A stretch of DNA of 64,000 nucleotides, taken from assembly GCF_002117915.1 (NCBI RefSeq), contig NZ_BDJB01000015.1:1-64000 (forward strand). Reading direction: 5' to 3'. The notes beneath the pieces are model-generated. The model was not told the origin of the DNA and ran no database searches. It saw nothing but the letters and a program-made list of their open reading frames with translations. This DNA comes from Sphingomonas sp. TZW2008 (GTDB lineage: Bacteria > Pseudomonadota > Alphaproteobacteria > Sphingomonadales > Sphingomonadaceae). The position numbers and the translations under genes were made by a program. Shown here one piece after another: positions 8,787 through 16,470 of the stretch; positions within the stretch are counted from its first letter, which is position 1; every line of letters starts with the position of its first letter.

Positions 8787-8815
8787 TTGACGCAAGTGAA
8801 TTACATGACTACATA
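8787..8815 (+). promoter_or_regulatory. Predicted sigma-70-type promoter of the sulfide operon
   Basis: TTGACG (8787-8792), a 17-base spacer and TACATA (8810-8815) make a good housekeeping-type promoter 30 bases before the first operon gene, which has a GGAGG ribosome site. The spacer and -10 region are AT-rich (TACATGACTACATA contains a near repeat) and would be the natural site for the ArsR-type repressor. The operator itself is not proven. Confidence 0.5.
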
Positions 8816-8844
8816 AAGTCTGAAATCGATAAACGGAGGCGGTC

Positions 8845-9762
8845 ATGGAATCGGCTTTGAACGAGGCAGTTGCGCAAATCGAGCGAGCGAAGGCGGCGGG
8901 GTCGCCGATCGTTCATTCCTTCTTCGATGAGCCGACCAACACCGCGACCTACGTCGTTTGGGACCCTGCCACGCGGAAAGCGGCGATCGTCGACAGCGTC
9001 CTGGATTTCGACGCTGCGGCAGGCCGTACCAAGACGGCCTCGGCGGATGCGGTCATCGCTTATGTGCGACAGAACGGCCTGACGGTCGACTGGCTGCTCG
9101 AAACCCACGCCCATGCCGATCACCTGTCTGCGGCACCCTATTTGCAAAAGGCGCTTGGCGGCCAGCTCGCGATCGGCCGTGAGATCATCCGCGTGCAGAA
9201 CGTCTTCGGCAAGATTTTCAACGCCGGCACCAACTTCGAACGCGACGGCTCCGAGTTCGATCGGCTCTTCGACGACGGCGACCGTTTTGCGATCGGCGAC
9301 ATCGAGGCCCTCGCGCTGCATGTGCCGGGGCATACCCCGGCCGACATGGCCTATGTCATCGGTGACGCAGTCTTCACCGGCGATACCCTCTTCATGCCGG
9401 ATTACGGCACGGCGCGGGCAGATTTCCCCGGCGGTGACGCCCGCCAGCTCTACCGCTCGATCCGCCGACTGATGCAGTTGCCGGACGAGACGCGGCTGTT
9501 CCTGTGCCACGACTACAAGGCCGCGGGTCGCGATCAGTATGTCTGGGAAACGACTGTCGGCGCGCAGCGCGTTGGCAACGTCCATGTCCACGAAGGGGTA
9601 GACGAAGACGACTTCGTCGCGATGCGCACCAGTCGCGATGCCACCCTGTCGATGCCCAAGCTCATCCTGCCATCGGTTCAGGTGAACATGCGCGGCGGCC
9701 ATTTGCCGGAGCCGGAAGCTAACGGCACCCGCTACCTCAAGATTCCACTGGATGTGCTGTGA
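8845..9762 (+). CDS. ETHE1-like metallo-beta-lactamase-fold hydrolase
   Basis: This 305-residue protein belongs to the persulfide dioxygenase/Blh group of the metallo-beta-lactamase fold. The metal motif is H88-A-H90-A-D92-H93, followed by the later ligands HVPGHTPADM, FTGDTLF and FLCHDY. Enzymes of this group oxidise glutathione persulfide to sulfite; there is no fused rhodanese domain. It is the first gene of the plus-strand sulfide operon, with a GGAGG ribosome site, and overlaps the next gene by 4 bases. A clear paralogue is the last gene of the operon (15184-16071). Confidence 0.85.
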   Translation: MESALNEAVAQIERAKAAGSPIVHSFFDEPTNTATYVVWDPATRKAAIVDSVLDFDAAAGRTKTASADAVIAYVRQNGLTVDWLLETHAHADHLSAAPYLQKALGGQLAIGREIIRVQNVFGKIFNAGTNFERDGSEFDRLFDDGDRFAIGDIEALALHVPGHTPADMAYVIGDAVFTGDTLFMPDYGTARADFPGGDARQLYRSIRRLMQLPDETRLFLCHDYKAAGRDQYVWETTVGAQRVGNVHVHEGVDEDDFVAMRTSRDATLSMPKLILPSVQVNMRGGHLPEPEANGTRYLKIPLDVL

Positions 9763-10199
9763 TGCCCGGATTTCCTCATGCCATGCCGCTCGCCGGCTTC
9801 ATCGGTGGGCTGATGATCGGCATCGCTGCTGCGATCATGCTGCTGGGGAACGGTCGTATAGCCGGGGTCAGCGGCATGTTCGCGCGTGTCCTCGGCCTTT
9901 CCGAAGGCGGCGCGCCGTGGACGATCGCACTTCTTTTCACAGCGGGGCTGCCCTTGGGCGCGGCCCTTGCTGCGGCGAATCTGGATGTGGAAGCACGCTT
10001 CCCGACGTCGCTTGGGTTGATCGCCGTCGCCGGTCTGATCGTCGGGATCGGGACGCGGCTCGGCGCGGGATGCACCAGCGGTCACGGCGTCTGCGGTCTG
10101 TCGCGTCTGTCACCGCGGTCCATCGTCGCGACGGGCACCTTCATGGCGACGGGCATCGCGACCGTTACCCTCATGCGTCTGGCGGGGGTGACGCTGTGA
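9759..10199 (+). CDS. YeeE/YedE-family membrane protein, N-terminal half
   Basis: This 146-residue protein has about four membrane segments and the family motif GAGCTSGHGVCGLSRLSPRS, which contains the Cys thought to pass thiosulfate or sulfur species through the membrane. YeeE/YedE (DUF395) transporters are often encoded as two adjacent half-size genes, as here. It overlaps the upstream hydrolase gene (ATGA) and the next half-transporter (TGATG), which indicates coupled synthesis. Role: import of reduced sulfur or sulfane sulfur exchange across the inner membrane. Confidence 0.85.
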   Translation: MMPGFPHAMPLAGFIGGLMIGIAAAIMLLGNGRIAGVSGMFARVLGLSEGGAPWTIALLFTAGLPLGAALAAANLDVEARFPTSLGLIAVAGLIVGIGTRLGAGCTSGHGVCGLSRLSPRSIVATGTFMATGIATVTLMRLAGVTL

Positions 10200-10624
10200 T
10201 GCGCCAGGGCATCCTCTCGCTCGTCAGCGGCACGCTGTTCGGCGCCGGCCTTGCCGTTTCCGGCATGATCGATCCTGCGCGGGTACGGGCGTTCCTCGAC
10301 GTCGCCGGTGCCTGGGACCCGACCCTCGCTTTCGTCATGGGCGGGGCAATCCTGCCGATGGCGATAGCGTGGTTCATCGCGCGTCGGCGCTCCGCGCCGA
10401 TCGTCGCCGAGCAATTCCATACACCGGCCACCTCGCCGATCGACACGCGCCTCATCGGCGGTGCCGCCTTGTTCGGCATAGGCTGGGGCCTTGTCGGGCT
10501 CTGCCCAGGCCCTGCCATCGCCGCACTGGCGATCCAGCCTGCACCGGCGCTGCTCTTCATCGCCGCGATGGCGCTGGGCGCTGCCATCCACCGCTTCGCA
10601 CTCACCCCACGCCGTTCGGCCTGA
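10199..10624 (+). CDS. YeeE/YedE-family membrane protein, C-terminal half
   Basis: This 141-residue membrane protein carries the second signature of the family: VSGTLFGAGLAVSGM, IDPARVRAFLD and WGLVGLCPGPAI with its conserved Cys. It starts at an ATG that overlaps the stop of the first half (TGATG) and probably forms one transporter with it. Together with TauE and the quinone reductase, it links the membrane to cytoplasmic persulfide metabolism. Confidence 0.85.
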   Translation: MRQGILSLVSGTLFGAGLAVSGMIDPARVRAFLDVAGAWDPTLAFVMGGAILPMAIAWFIARRRSAPIVAEQFHTPATSPIDTRLIGGAALFGIGWGLVGLCPGPAIAALAIQPAPALLFIAAMALGAAIHRFALTPRRSA

Positions 10625-10643
10625 ACGGGACAGGAGACGTCAC

Positions 10644-11078
10644 ATGGCCTTCAAGAAGATCACACCGTCCTTCTCGGCTGCTCCCCAGCTTACCCGGAAT
10701 GACGTCGCTGCTGCCGCACGGGCGGGATACCGCTCGATCGTTTCGAGCCGACCCGACGGCGAGGAGCCGGGTCAGCCAAGCGCACAGGATATGGCCCGCT
10801 TGGCCGAAGAACACGGCCTTGCCTTCGCGCATGTCCCGATCGTGCCGGGCAAGGCGACCGATGCCGATGCGGATCGGATGAAGGAAGCGCTGACCACGCT
10901 GCCGGGGCCGACGCTCGGCTTCTGCCGAAGCGGTACGCGGGCAGCCACCCTGTGGGCGCTGGCGGAGGCGGACCAAACTGATCCCGCAACGATCATCGGT
11001 CAGGCGAAAGCAGCCGGATACGACCTCGCCGATCTGAAGCCGGCGCTTGCCCGCCGGTCTGAGAGGACCGGCAAATGA
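10644..11078 (+). CDS. DUF442 (TIGR01244-family) phosphatase-fold sulfur protein
   Basis: This 144-residue protein has the active-site loop CRSGTRA at residues 94-100, the Cys-x5-Arg signature of the dual-specificity phosphatase/rhodanese-like fold. Members occur in Blh and sulfide operons, often fused to an ETHE1 domain, and are thought to be sulfur transferases. Here it is a free-standing gene, preceded by an AGGAG-type site, and overlaps the quinone reductase gene by 4 bases. The precise reaction is not established. Confidence 0.82.
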   Translation: MAFKKITPSFSAAPQLTRNDVAAAARAGYRSIVSSRPDGEEPGQPSAQDMARLAEEHGLAFAHVPIVPGKATDADADRMKEALTTLPGPTLGFCRSGTRAATLWALAEADQTDPATIIGQAKAAGYDLADLKPALARRSERTGK

Positions 11079-12307
11079 CCTACGACGTCGTCATCATCGG
11101 AGGTGGGGCTGCTGGCATCTCAACCGCCGCCAGCATCCTGAAGCGCAACGCCAAGGTATCGATCGCTGTCGTCGATCCCGCCCAGGAGCACTATTACCAG
11201 CCCGGTTGGACGTTGGTCGGGGCTGGCGTTTTCACCCCCGAACAGACCCGCAAGGCGGAAGCCGACGTGATGCCCAAGGGCGTCGAATGGATACGGCTAC
11301 CTGCAATCAACATCGATCCCGTTCGCCAGGCGATCACCTTGGGGGACGGGGATACGATCGCCTACCGTGTCCTGATCGTCGCCTTGGGTCTGCGCCTCGC
11401 GTGGGAGAAGATCGCCGGACTTCCCGAGGCGTTGGGCCGCAACGGCGTCACGTCCAACTACCGCTACGATCTGGCACCCTACACCTACCGGCTTGTCCGG
11501 GATTTGGAGCGGGGGCGTGCGCTGTTCTCGCAACCGCCGATGCCGATCAAGTGCGCCGGCGCGCCGCAAAAGGCGATGTATCTCTCCTGCGACATCTGGC
11601 GCGAGAGCGGCGTCCTTCCCGCGATCGACGTCGAGTTTCACAACGCCGGCGCGGCGCTGTTCGGCGTCGCGACCTACGTCCCGGCGCTGATGGAATATGT
11701 CGAGAAGTACGCGATCGACCTCAAGCTGGAGTCCAACCTTGTCGCGGTCGACGCCGATCGGGGTGTCGCCACATTCGAGCGCAAGCGGGACGGCGTAAGC
11801 GAGCGGATCGAGCGCGAGTTCGACATGCTCCACGTCGTGCCGCCTCAGGTTTCGCATGATGTCGTCGCCAAAAGTCCGCTCGCGGCGGCAAACGGCTTCG
11901 TCGAGGTCGATGAGGCGACGCTGCGGCACAAGCGGTATGACAACGTCTTCGCCTTGGGCGATGCCGCCGGGACGAGCAATGCGAAGACGGCTGCGGCAGC
12001 CCGTAAGCAGGCACCCGTGGTGGCGGTCAACGCGCTCGCCGCACTCGATGGCAAGCCCCCTGTCGCCGACTATGACGGCTATGGATCGTGCCCGCTCACC
12101 GTCGAGCGTGGCAAGATCGTGCTTGCCGAGTTCGGCTATGGCGGAAAATTGCTCCCCAGCTTCCCGTCCTGGCTGCTGGACGGAACGCGCCCGACGCGAA
12201 CTGCGTGGTTCCTGAAGGAGCGCATGCTGCCCCCGATCTATTGGCAGGGCATGCTGAAGGGCCATGAGTGGATGGCGGCCCCGCACGAGATCGGCAAGGC
12301 GGCATGA
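11075..12307 (+). CDS. sqr: Sulfide:quinone oxidoreductase
   Basis: This 410-residue FAD enzyme oxidises sulfide to sulfane sulfur and passes electrons to the quinone pool at the inner membrane. The FAD-binding motif is VVIIGGGAAGISTA at the N-terminus, and a second nucleotide-binding stretch (NVFALGDAAGTSNAKT) lies late in the protein. The redox Cys pair can be placed at C160 (IKCAGAPQKA) and C339 (YGSCPLTVERG), with an extra C172, which fits the SQR family. It is the core catabolic gene of the cargo; downstream and upstream genes process or export its products. Confidence 0.92.
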   Translation: MTYDVVIIGGGAAGISTAASILKRNAKVSIAVVDPAQEHYYQPGWTLVGAGVFTPEQTRKAEADVMPKGVEWIRLPAINIDPVRQAITLGDGDTIAYRVLIVALGLRLAWEKIAGLPEALGRNGVTSNYRYDLAPYTYRLVRDLERGRALFSQPPMPIKCAGAPQKAMYLSCDIWRESGVLPAIDVEFHNAGAALFGVATYVPALMEYVEKYAIDLKLESNLVAVDADRGVATFERKRDGVSERIEREFDMLHVVPPQVSHDVVAKSPLAAANGFVEVDEATLRHKRYDNVFALGDAAGTSNAKTAAAARKQAPVVAVNALAALDGKPPVADYDGYGSCPLTVERGKIVLAEFGYGGKLLPSFPSWLLDGTRPTRTAWFLKERMLPPIYWQGMLKGHEWMAAPHEIGKAA

Positions 12308-13086
12308 CCCTCGAACCGATCCAGTATCTGCTCGGCGCGCTGTCCGGCAGCCTGGTGGGCTTCACCCTCGGGCTTGTTGGCGGGGGCGGATCGATCCTCG
12401 CCGTCCCGCTCATGGTCTATCTGGTGCGCGTGCCGGATGCGCACCTCGCCATCGGCACGAGCGCGTTCGCCGTCGCGGCCAACGCCGCCACGGGACTGAT
12501 CGGCCATGCCAAGGCGCATACCGTCAAATGGCGCTGCGGCGGGATGTACGCGACCGCCGGCGTCGTCGGTGCCCTGTTCGGCTCTACAGCGGGCAAGGCC
12601 ATGGATGGCGGCAAACTCCTCTTCCTGTTCGCGCTGGTCATGGTCGTCGTCGGCGTACTGATGCTGCGCGGGCGGGGTGACGCGGGCAATCCGGGCGCGG
12701 AATGCAACCGGGAGAAGGCGCCGAAGGTGCTGGGCTACGGCCTTGGCACCGGCCTGTTCTCGGGCTTCTTCGGCATCGGCGGAGGCTTCCTGATCGTCCC
12801 CGGCCTGATTGGGTCGACGGGTATGCCGATCCTGAATGCTGTCGGCACGTCGTTGATCGCGGTCACCGCTTTCGGGCTGACGACGGCCGCCAACTACGCG
12901 TTTTCTGGTCTGGTCGACTGGCCGCTTGCGTTCGCGTTCATCGGCGGTGGGGTTGTCGGCGGCCTGGCCGGAACGCGCATCGCGAAGCGCCTCGGCACAG
13001 GCGGTACGCTCACCACGGTCTTCGCTGTCCTTATCTTCGTGGTGGCGGCCTACATGCTCTGGAAGAGCGCGGCCACGTTTCTCTGA
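12304..13086 (+). CDS. TauE/SafE-family anion exporter
   Basis: This 260-residue integral membrane protein has about eight hydrophobic segments and the repeated TauE/SafE motif: LGLVGGGGSILAVPLMVYL near the start and SGFFGIGGGFLIVPGLI in the second half. In sulfide clusters it is the likely exporter of sulfite or related sulfonate products made by the persulfide dioxygenases. It overlaps the quinone reductase (ATGA) and the next gene (TGATG), so it is part of one coupled operon. Confidence 0.88.
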   Translation: MTLEPIQYLLGALSGSLVGFTLGLVGGGGSILAVPLMVYLVRVPDAHLAIGTSAFAVAANAATGLIGHAKAHTVKWRCGGMYATAGVVGALFGSTAGKAMDGGKLLFLFALVMVVVGVLMLRGRGDAGNPGAECNREKAPKVLGYGLGTGLFSGFFGIGGGFLIVPGLIGSTGMPILNAVGTSLIAVTAFGLTTAANYAFSGLVDWPLAFAFIGGGVVGGLAGTRIAKRLGTGGTLTTVFAVLIFVVAAYMLWKSAATFL

Positions 13087-13895
13087 TGGATAGCGCAATC
13101 GCAATCGGGCCGCTGATGCTGGCCGTCGATCGCGGGCTTGCCGTGCTGTGCATCGTCGTCTTTCTCGGGTTGACGACACTGGCTGGGCGGTTCCGCTTCC
13201 CTCGCGTGGCGGCAGTTGCCACCAGTGCTATCGTCGCAGGACTTATCACGGCGCGGATCGGTTATGTTGCTGCCCATTGGGCGAGTTACGCCGACTCTCC
13301 GCTGTCCATCCTCGCCGTGTGGCAGGGCGGCTTTTTCCCCGTTGCAGGACTTCTCGGCGCTGCGGCGATACTGGCGATCCGGCTTGGCCGCTCAAGCGCG
13401 CTGGCGGCAGGCTGGGGAGCATTGGCTGTAGCGGGCGGCCTCTGGTTTGCGCTTCAGGCGCTGATCCCTCCCGTGACCTACGGCCCGTTTCCCTATCATC
13501 TTAATCTGACGACCGCGTCCGGCGCTCCGCTTCCACTCGATCGCTTCCGCGGCCGCCCTTTCGTGGTCAACCTGTGGGCGACCTGGTGCGGTCCGTGCCG
13601 GCGTGAGCTGCCGATGCTCGATGCGGTTGCATCGCGGACCGGCGAGGTCCCGATCCTTCTCGCCGATCAGGGTGAGGCTCCAGCGACCGTCAGCGGCTTC
13701 CTCAACCGTGAAGGCATCGGTGCGAGGCATGTCGCGCTCGACCCCGATCGCGGCCTTTCCCAAGCCCTGAAGGTAGCCGGCTATCCCGCAACTGCCTTCG
13801 TCGCGGCAGACGGCACGATCGTGCAGCTCCAGCTTGGCGAGCTGTCACGCGCAGCCCTCGCCGATGGAATCGATCTAGCAAGGAAACACCGATGA
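13086..13895 (+). CDS. Membrane-anchored TlpA-like thioredoxin with Lgt-like N-terminus
   Basis: This 269-residue protein has two parts. Residues 1-130 contain four hydrophobic segments with ARIGYVAAHWASY and ILAVWQGG, reminiscent of part of the prolipoprotein diacylglyceryl transferase fold. Residues 140-269 form a periplasmic thioredoxin domain with active site WCGPC (C168, C171) and the cis-Pro segment GYPATAF. It probably keeps periplasmic Cys proteins reduced, including the two DsbA-like proteins encoded next. It overlaps both neighbours by ATG/stop sharing. Confidence 0.8.
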   Translation: MDSAIAIGPLMLAVDRGLAVLCIVVFLGLTTLAGRFRFPRVAAVATSAIVAGLITARIGYVAAHWASYADSPLSILAVWQGGFFPVAGLLGAAAILAIRLGRSSALAAGWGALAVAGGLWFALQALIPPVTYGPFPYHLNLTTASGAPLPLDRFRGRPFVVNLWATWCGPCRRELPMLDAVASRTGEVPILLADQGEAPATVSGFLNREGIGARHVALDPDRGLSQALKVAGYPATAFVAADGTIVQLQLGELSRAALADGIDLARKHR

Positions 13896-14518
13896 ACCGT
13901 CGCAATCTGATGTCGCGTGGCCTGTTGGCTGCGCTTGTCTTCGCCGCGCCGATCACGCCTGTTTTCGCGCAGCAGCCCGATCTTTCGCGCAAGGCCGTCG
14001 TCGACGATCCCGTGGCTCCCAAGCGCGCAGGCAAGATCTACGATGTCACGGTGGTCGAGTTCTTCGACTACAACTGCCCCTATTGCCGTCGCATGGAGCC
14101 GGTGCTGAACGCCCTGCTTCGTTCCGATCCGAAGGTGCGGATCGTGTATCGGGACTGGCCGATCTTCGGTCCTGCCTCACGTGAGGCATCGCGCGCGGCC
14201 GTTGCGAGCCAGTGGCAGGGCAAGCATGCCGCCTTTCATGGGGCGCTGCTGACCTCGTCGGCGCGGCTCGACAGCACCGGCATCAAGGCAGCCGCTGCCA
14301 GAGCCAAGGTCGACTGGCCCCGTCTGCAACGGGATTTGAAAATGCACGGTGCCGAAATCGACGCGCTACTCGCGCGCACCGATGGCATCGCCCGCGCGAT
14401 CGGTTTCAACGGGACGCCGGCGCTAATCGTCGGCTCACAGGTTGTCGCCGGGGCGGTCGATCTGCCGACGTTGCGTCGCCTCGTCGCGGAAGCTCGCAAC
14501 AAGCCTGCGGCGCGCTGA
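13892..14518 (+). CDS. DsbA-family thiol-disulfide oxidoreductase
   Basis: This 208-residue exported protein has a signal peptide ending near VFAQQ and the thioredoxin active site CPYC (C62, C65) in FFDYNCPYCRRMEP. The later DWPIFGPASREA and GTPALIVGSQVV are typical of the DsbA/ScsC-like DSBA oxidoreductase group. It overlaps the TlpA-like gene by 4 bases, and a second DsbA-like gene follows 2 bases later. In this operon it may handle protein disulfides or persulfides formed under sulfide stress; that role is inferred. Confidence 0.87.
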   Translation: MNRRNLMSRGLLAALVFAAPITPVFAQQPDLSRKAVVDDPVAPKRAGKIYDVTVVEFFDYNCPYCRRMEPVLNALLRSDPKVRIVYRDWPIFGPASREASRAAVASQWQGKHAAFHGALLTSSARLDSTGIKAAAARAKVDWPRLQRDLKMHGAEIDALLARTDGIARAIGFNGTPALIVGSQVVAGAVDLPTLRRLVAEARNKPAAR

Positions 14519-14520
14519 CC

Positions 14521-15162
14521 ATGCCCGGGCCGCTCAATCGGAGACAGCTTGCCGGACTGGGCGCGGTGGTCGTGGGTGGCTGGGCAGTCGGGCAGATTCT
14601 TCGGCGTACTGCCCCGATTGGTCGCGATGTCGGTCCGACCGCTGACCTGATCCTGGCCGGTAACGGCTCGCCGGAGGACGGGCCTGCCGATGCTACGCTC
14701 CGGCTTGCCGTGTTCACCGACTATCGTTGCCCGGCCTGCCGTCATGGGTTTCCCGCCCTGGAAGAAGCTGTGCAACGCGACGGCAAGGTGCGGGTCATCT
14801 ACAAGGACTGGCCGATCTTCGGTCCGCCCTCCGAACGTGCCGCAAGCGTTGCGATCGCCTGCGCCGAACAAGGGATTTATCCGGCCGTACATCGCGCGTT
14901 GATGACGGACAGCCGCACGATCGATGACGACATGCTGCGGGACATCGTCGAGCGCGCTGGGGGCGACTGGCGGCGCGCGACGACCTGGCTTGCCGCCCAC
15001 GCTGACGCTGTCGCGGCCCGCCTGCGGGCGAACGGACGGGAAGCCTATTCGATCGGGCTAGCCGGCACCCCGGGTTATCTTGCCGGACGCCTGCTGGTGA
15101 TGGGGGCGATCGACACCGCCGACTTCGAACGGCTGTTCGCGCGTGCGCGGGCAGAAAGCTGA
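14521..15162 (+). CDS. Second DsbA-like oxidoreductase (membrane-anchored or exported)
   Basis: This 213-residue protein starts MPGPLNRRQLAGLGAVVVGG, a single N-terminal hydrophobic segment behind twin Arg, so it is either exported or anchored. The active site is CPAC (C70, C73) in FTDYRCPACRHGF, and DWPIFGPPSERAA and GLAGTPGYLAG follow. It resembles the preceding protein throughout, suggesting tandem duplication and divergence. An additional Cys (AIACAEQG) lies in the helical domain. Confidence 0.85.
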   Translation: MPGPLNRRQLAGLGAVVVGGWAVGQILRRTAPIGRDVGPTADLILAGNGSPEDGPADATLRLAVFTDYRCPACRHGFPALEEAVQRDGKVRVIYKDWPIFGPPSERAASVAIACAEQGIYPAVHRALMTDSRTIDDDMLRDIVERAGGDWRRATTWLAAHADAVAARLRANGREAYSIGLAGTPGYLAGRLLVMGAIDTADFERLFARARAES

Positions 15163-15183
15163 CGATGCGAGAGGATACGAAAC

Positions 15184-16071
15184 ATGATCGAGTATAACCA
15201 CAAGGGCATGACGGTCGCGTCGCTCCACGACGAGCGCACCGGCAGTTTCCAGTATGTCGTGGTCGACGAAACCACAAAGACCGCCGCGATCATCGACCCG
15301 GTCCTTGACTTCGATCCGCGCGCCGGTGCGACCGCAACCGACAATGCCGATCTGATCCTCGATTATGTCCGCGCGAACGGGCTTAATGTGGAATGGGTGC
15401 TCGATACCCATCCCCATGCCGATCACTTCTCGGCCGCCCCGTACCTTGCGGAAGAGACGGGTGGCAAAACCGCAATCGGCGCCAGGGTCGTGGAGGTGCA
15501 GAAGCTTTGGCAGGACATCTACTGCCTGCCCGACCTGCCCGTCGATGGCAGCCAGTGGGATCACCTATTCAACGATGGCGAGCAGTTCACGATCGGCTCG
15601 CTCGATGCGCGCGTCATGCTCTCGCCTGGCCACACGCTCGCCTCGATTACTTATGTCGTGGGTGACGCGGCGTTCGTTCACGATACGCTGATGGTGCCCG
15701 ACAGCGGCACGAGCCGGGCGGATTTCCCCGGTGGTGATGCGCACGCACTTTGGCGCTCGATCCGCGCAATCCTCGACCTCTCACCTGAAACCGCGACCTA
15801 TGTAGGACACGACTACGGCAAGGACGGTCGCGAGGTGATCGGCCGTTCGACAGTTGCCGAACAGCGCCGTGACAACATCCATGTACGCGATGGCATCGAC
15901 GAAGCGGAGTTCGTGGAAACCCGCGAGAAGCGCGACGCTTCGCTCCCGTTGCCAGATCTCATGCTCGCTGCACTTCAGGTCAATATCCGTGGCGGGCGGT
16001 TGCCGGATGCTGATGCGTGCGGAACGGCGTTCCTCAAGGTGCCTTTGAACCGCTTCGGTCCGGTCAAATAG
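15184..16071 (+). CDS. ETHE1-like metallo-beta-lactamase-fold hydrolase, second copy
   Basis: This 295-residue protein is a paralogue of the first operon gene. The metal motif is H76-P-H78-A-D80-H81, followed by LSPGHTLASI and VGHDYGKDG. As for the first copy, oxidation of a low-molecular-weight persulfide to sulfite is the likely reaction. The first copy has FTGDTLF where this one has FVHDTLM, so the metal site or substrate pocket may differ. It is the last gene of the cargo operon. Confidence 0.85.
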   Translation: MIEYNHKGMTVASLHDERTGSFQYVVVDETTKTAAIIDPVLDFDPRAGATATDNADLILDYVRANGLNVEWVLDTHPHADHFSAAPYLAEETGGKTAIGARVVEVQKLWQDIYCLPDLPVDGSQWDHLFNDGEQFTIGSLDARVMLSPGHTLASITYVVGDAAFVHDTLMVPDSGTSRADFPGGDAHALWRSIRAILDLSPETATYVGHDYGKDGREVIGRSTVAEQRRDNIHVRDGIDEAEFVETREKRDASLPLPDLMLAALQVNIRGGRLPDADACGTAFLKVPLNRFGPVK

Positions 16072-16302
16072 GCTGTTTCCACTGCGCAAGCGTGCTGTTC
16101 AACGGGACATGATCTGAGTTTCTTTCCCGATTGGGAAGGTTCAGGGAGACGGCTGACGGTCGCAAGGCGCGCCGGACGGCAGGGAAATAGCCGTTTTCCC
16201 AAAATATGTTCCCGATTGCTCATTCCCGAAATGGCCGGTTGGAGACGGAGAAATGGGACGATCCGGCCCGTGAAATGAACCCGCCTTTGACATCCGCCCG
16301 GA
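16072..16302. other. Non-coding interval with TTCCC repeats before the right transposon end
   Basis: No gene is supported. TTCCCGATTG occurs at about 16125-16134 and again near 16212, and related TTTTCCCAAAA and CATTCCCGAAA sequences follow within 40 bases. The first copy forms a small hairpin (TTCCC GATT GGGAA) after the last cargo gene, but no T-run follows, so it is not a convincing terminator. Confidence 0.4.
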
Positions 16303-16464
16303 GCGGATAATGTGAGCAGCCATGTCCGATTGCGAGCAGCCCCGGATGATGGCGAGCACGCTGGCAGCTAATTTGAGCAGGATGCTACCCGCCAGTGGCA
16401 GAGAGCGTGAGCAGAAAAACCGGCTGTTTGCGAGCAGACGCCGCTACGATTGCAAGCGCCTACA
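16303..16464 (-). repeat. Right transposon end: inverted repeat plus TGCTC array
   Basis: Read on the minus strand from 16464, this matches the left end exactly for 74 bases, then with scattered differences. It contains TGCTCGCAAACAG, TGCTCACGCTCTC, TGCTCAAATTAGC, TGCTCGCCATCAT, TGCTCGCAATCGG and TGCTCACATTATC. The terminal bases are CCTACA on the plus strand, directly before the target duplication. Confidence 0.85.
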
Positions 16465-16470
16465 TGTAGC
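16465..16470. repeat. Target site duplication, right copy
   Basis: TGTAGC, identical to 6153-6158, directly follows the right end of the inserted element. Confidence 0.9.

Larger units (their letters stand above)
6159..16464. mobile_element. 10.3-kb sulfide-detoxification transposon without transposase, inserted in tniA
   Basis: Both ends are fixed by sequence. The element starts TGTAGGCGCTTGCAATCG and its other end is the exact reverse complement for 74 bases (6159-6232 against 16391-16464). A 6-bp target duplication flanks it. Both ends continue with tandem TGCTC motifs resembling the multi-site ends bound by TniA/TnsB-class transposases. No transposase, resolvase or ATPase gene lies inside; all internal genes concern sulfide, persulfide and thiol chemistry. 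It therefore probably moved using proteins supplied in trans, or lost its own. The family name is inference, the boundaries are not. Confidence 0.9.

Noticed and set aside
8158..8790. Plus-strand open frame opposite the peroxiredoxin
   Set aside because: The minus strand has the PADFTPVCTSEF active site; the plus-strand frame has no motif.
8809..9702. Minus-strand frame opposite the first metallohydrolase
   Set aside because: The plus strand shows the full metal-binding motif set and a ribosome site.
16120..16140. Rho-independent terminator after the second metallohydrolase
   Set aside because: The stem is only 5 bp and is not followed by a T-run.
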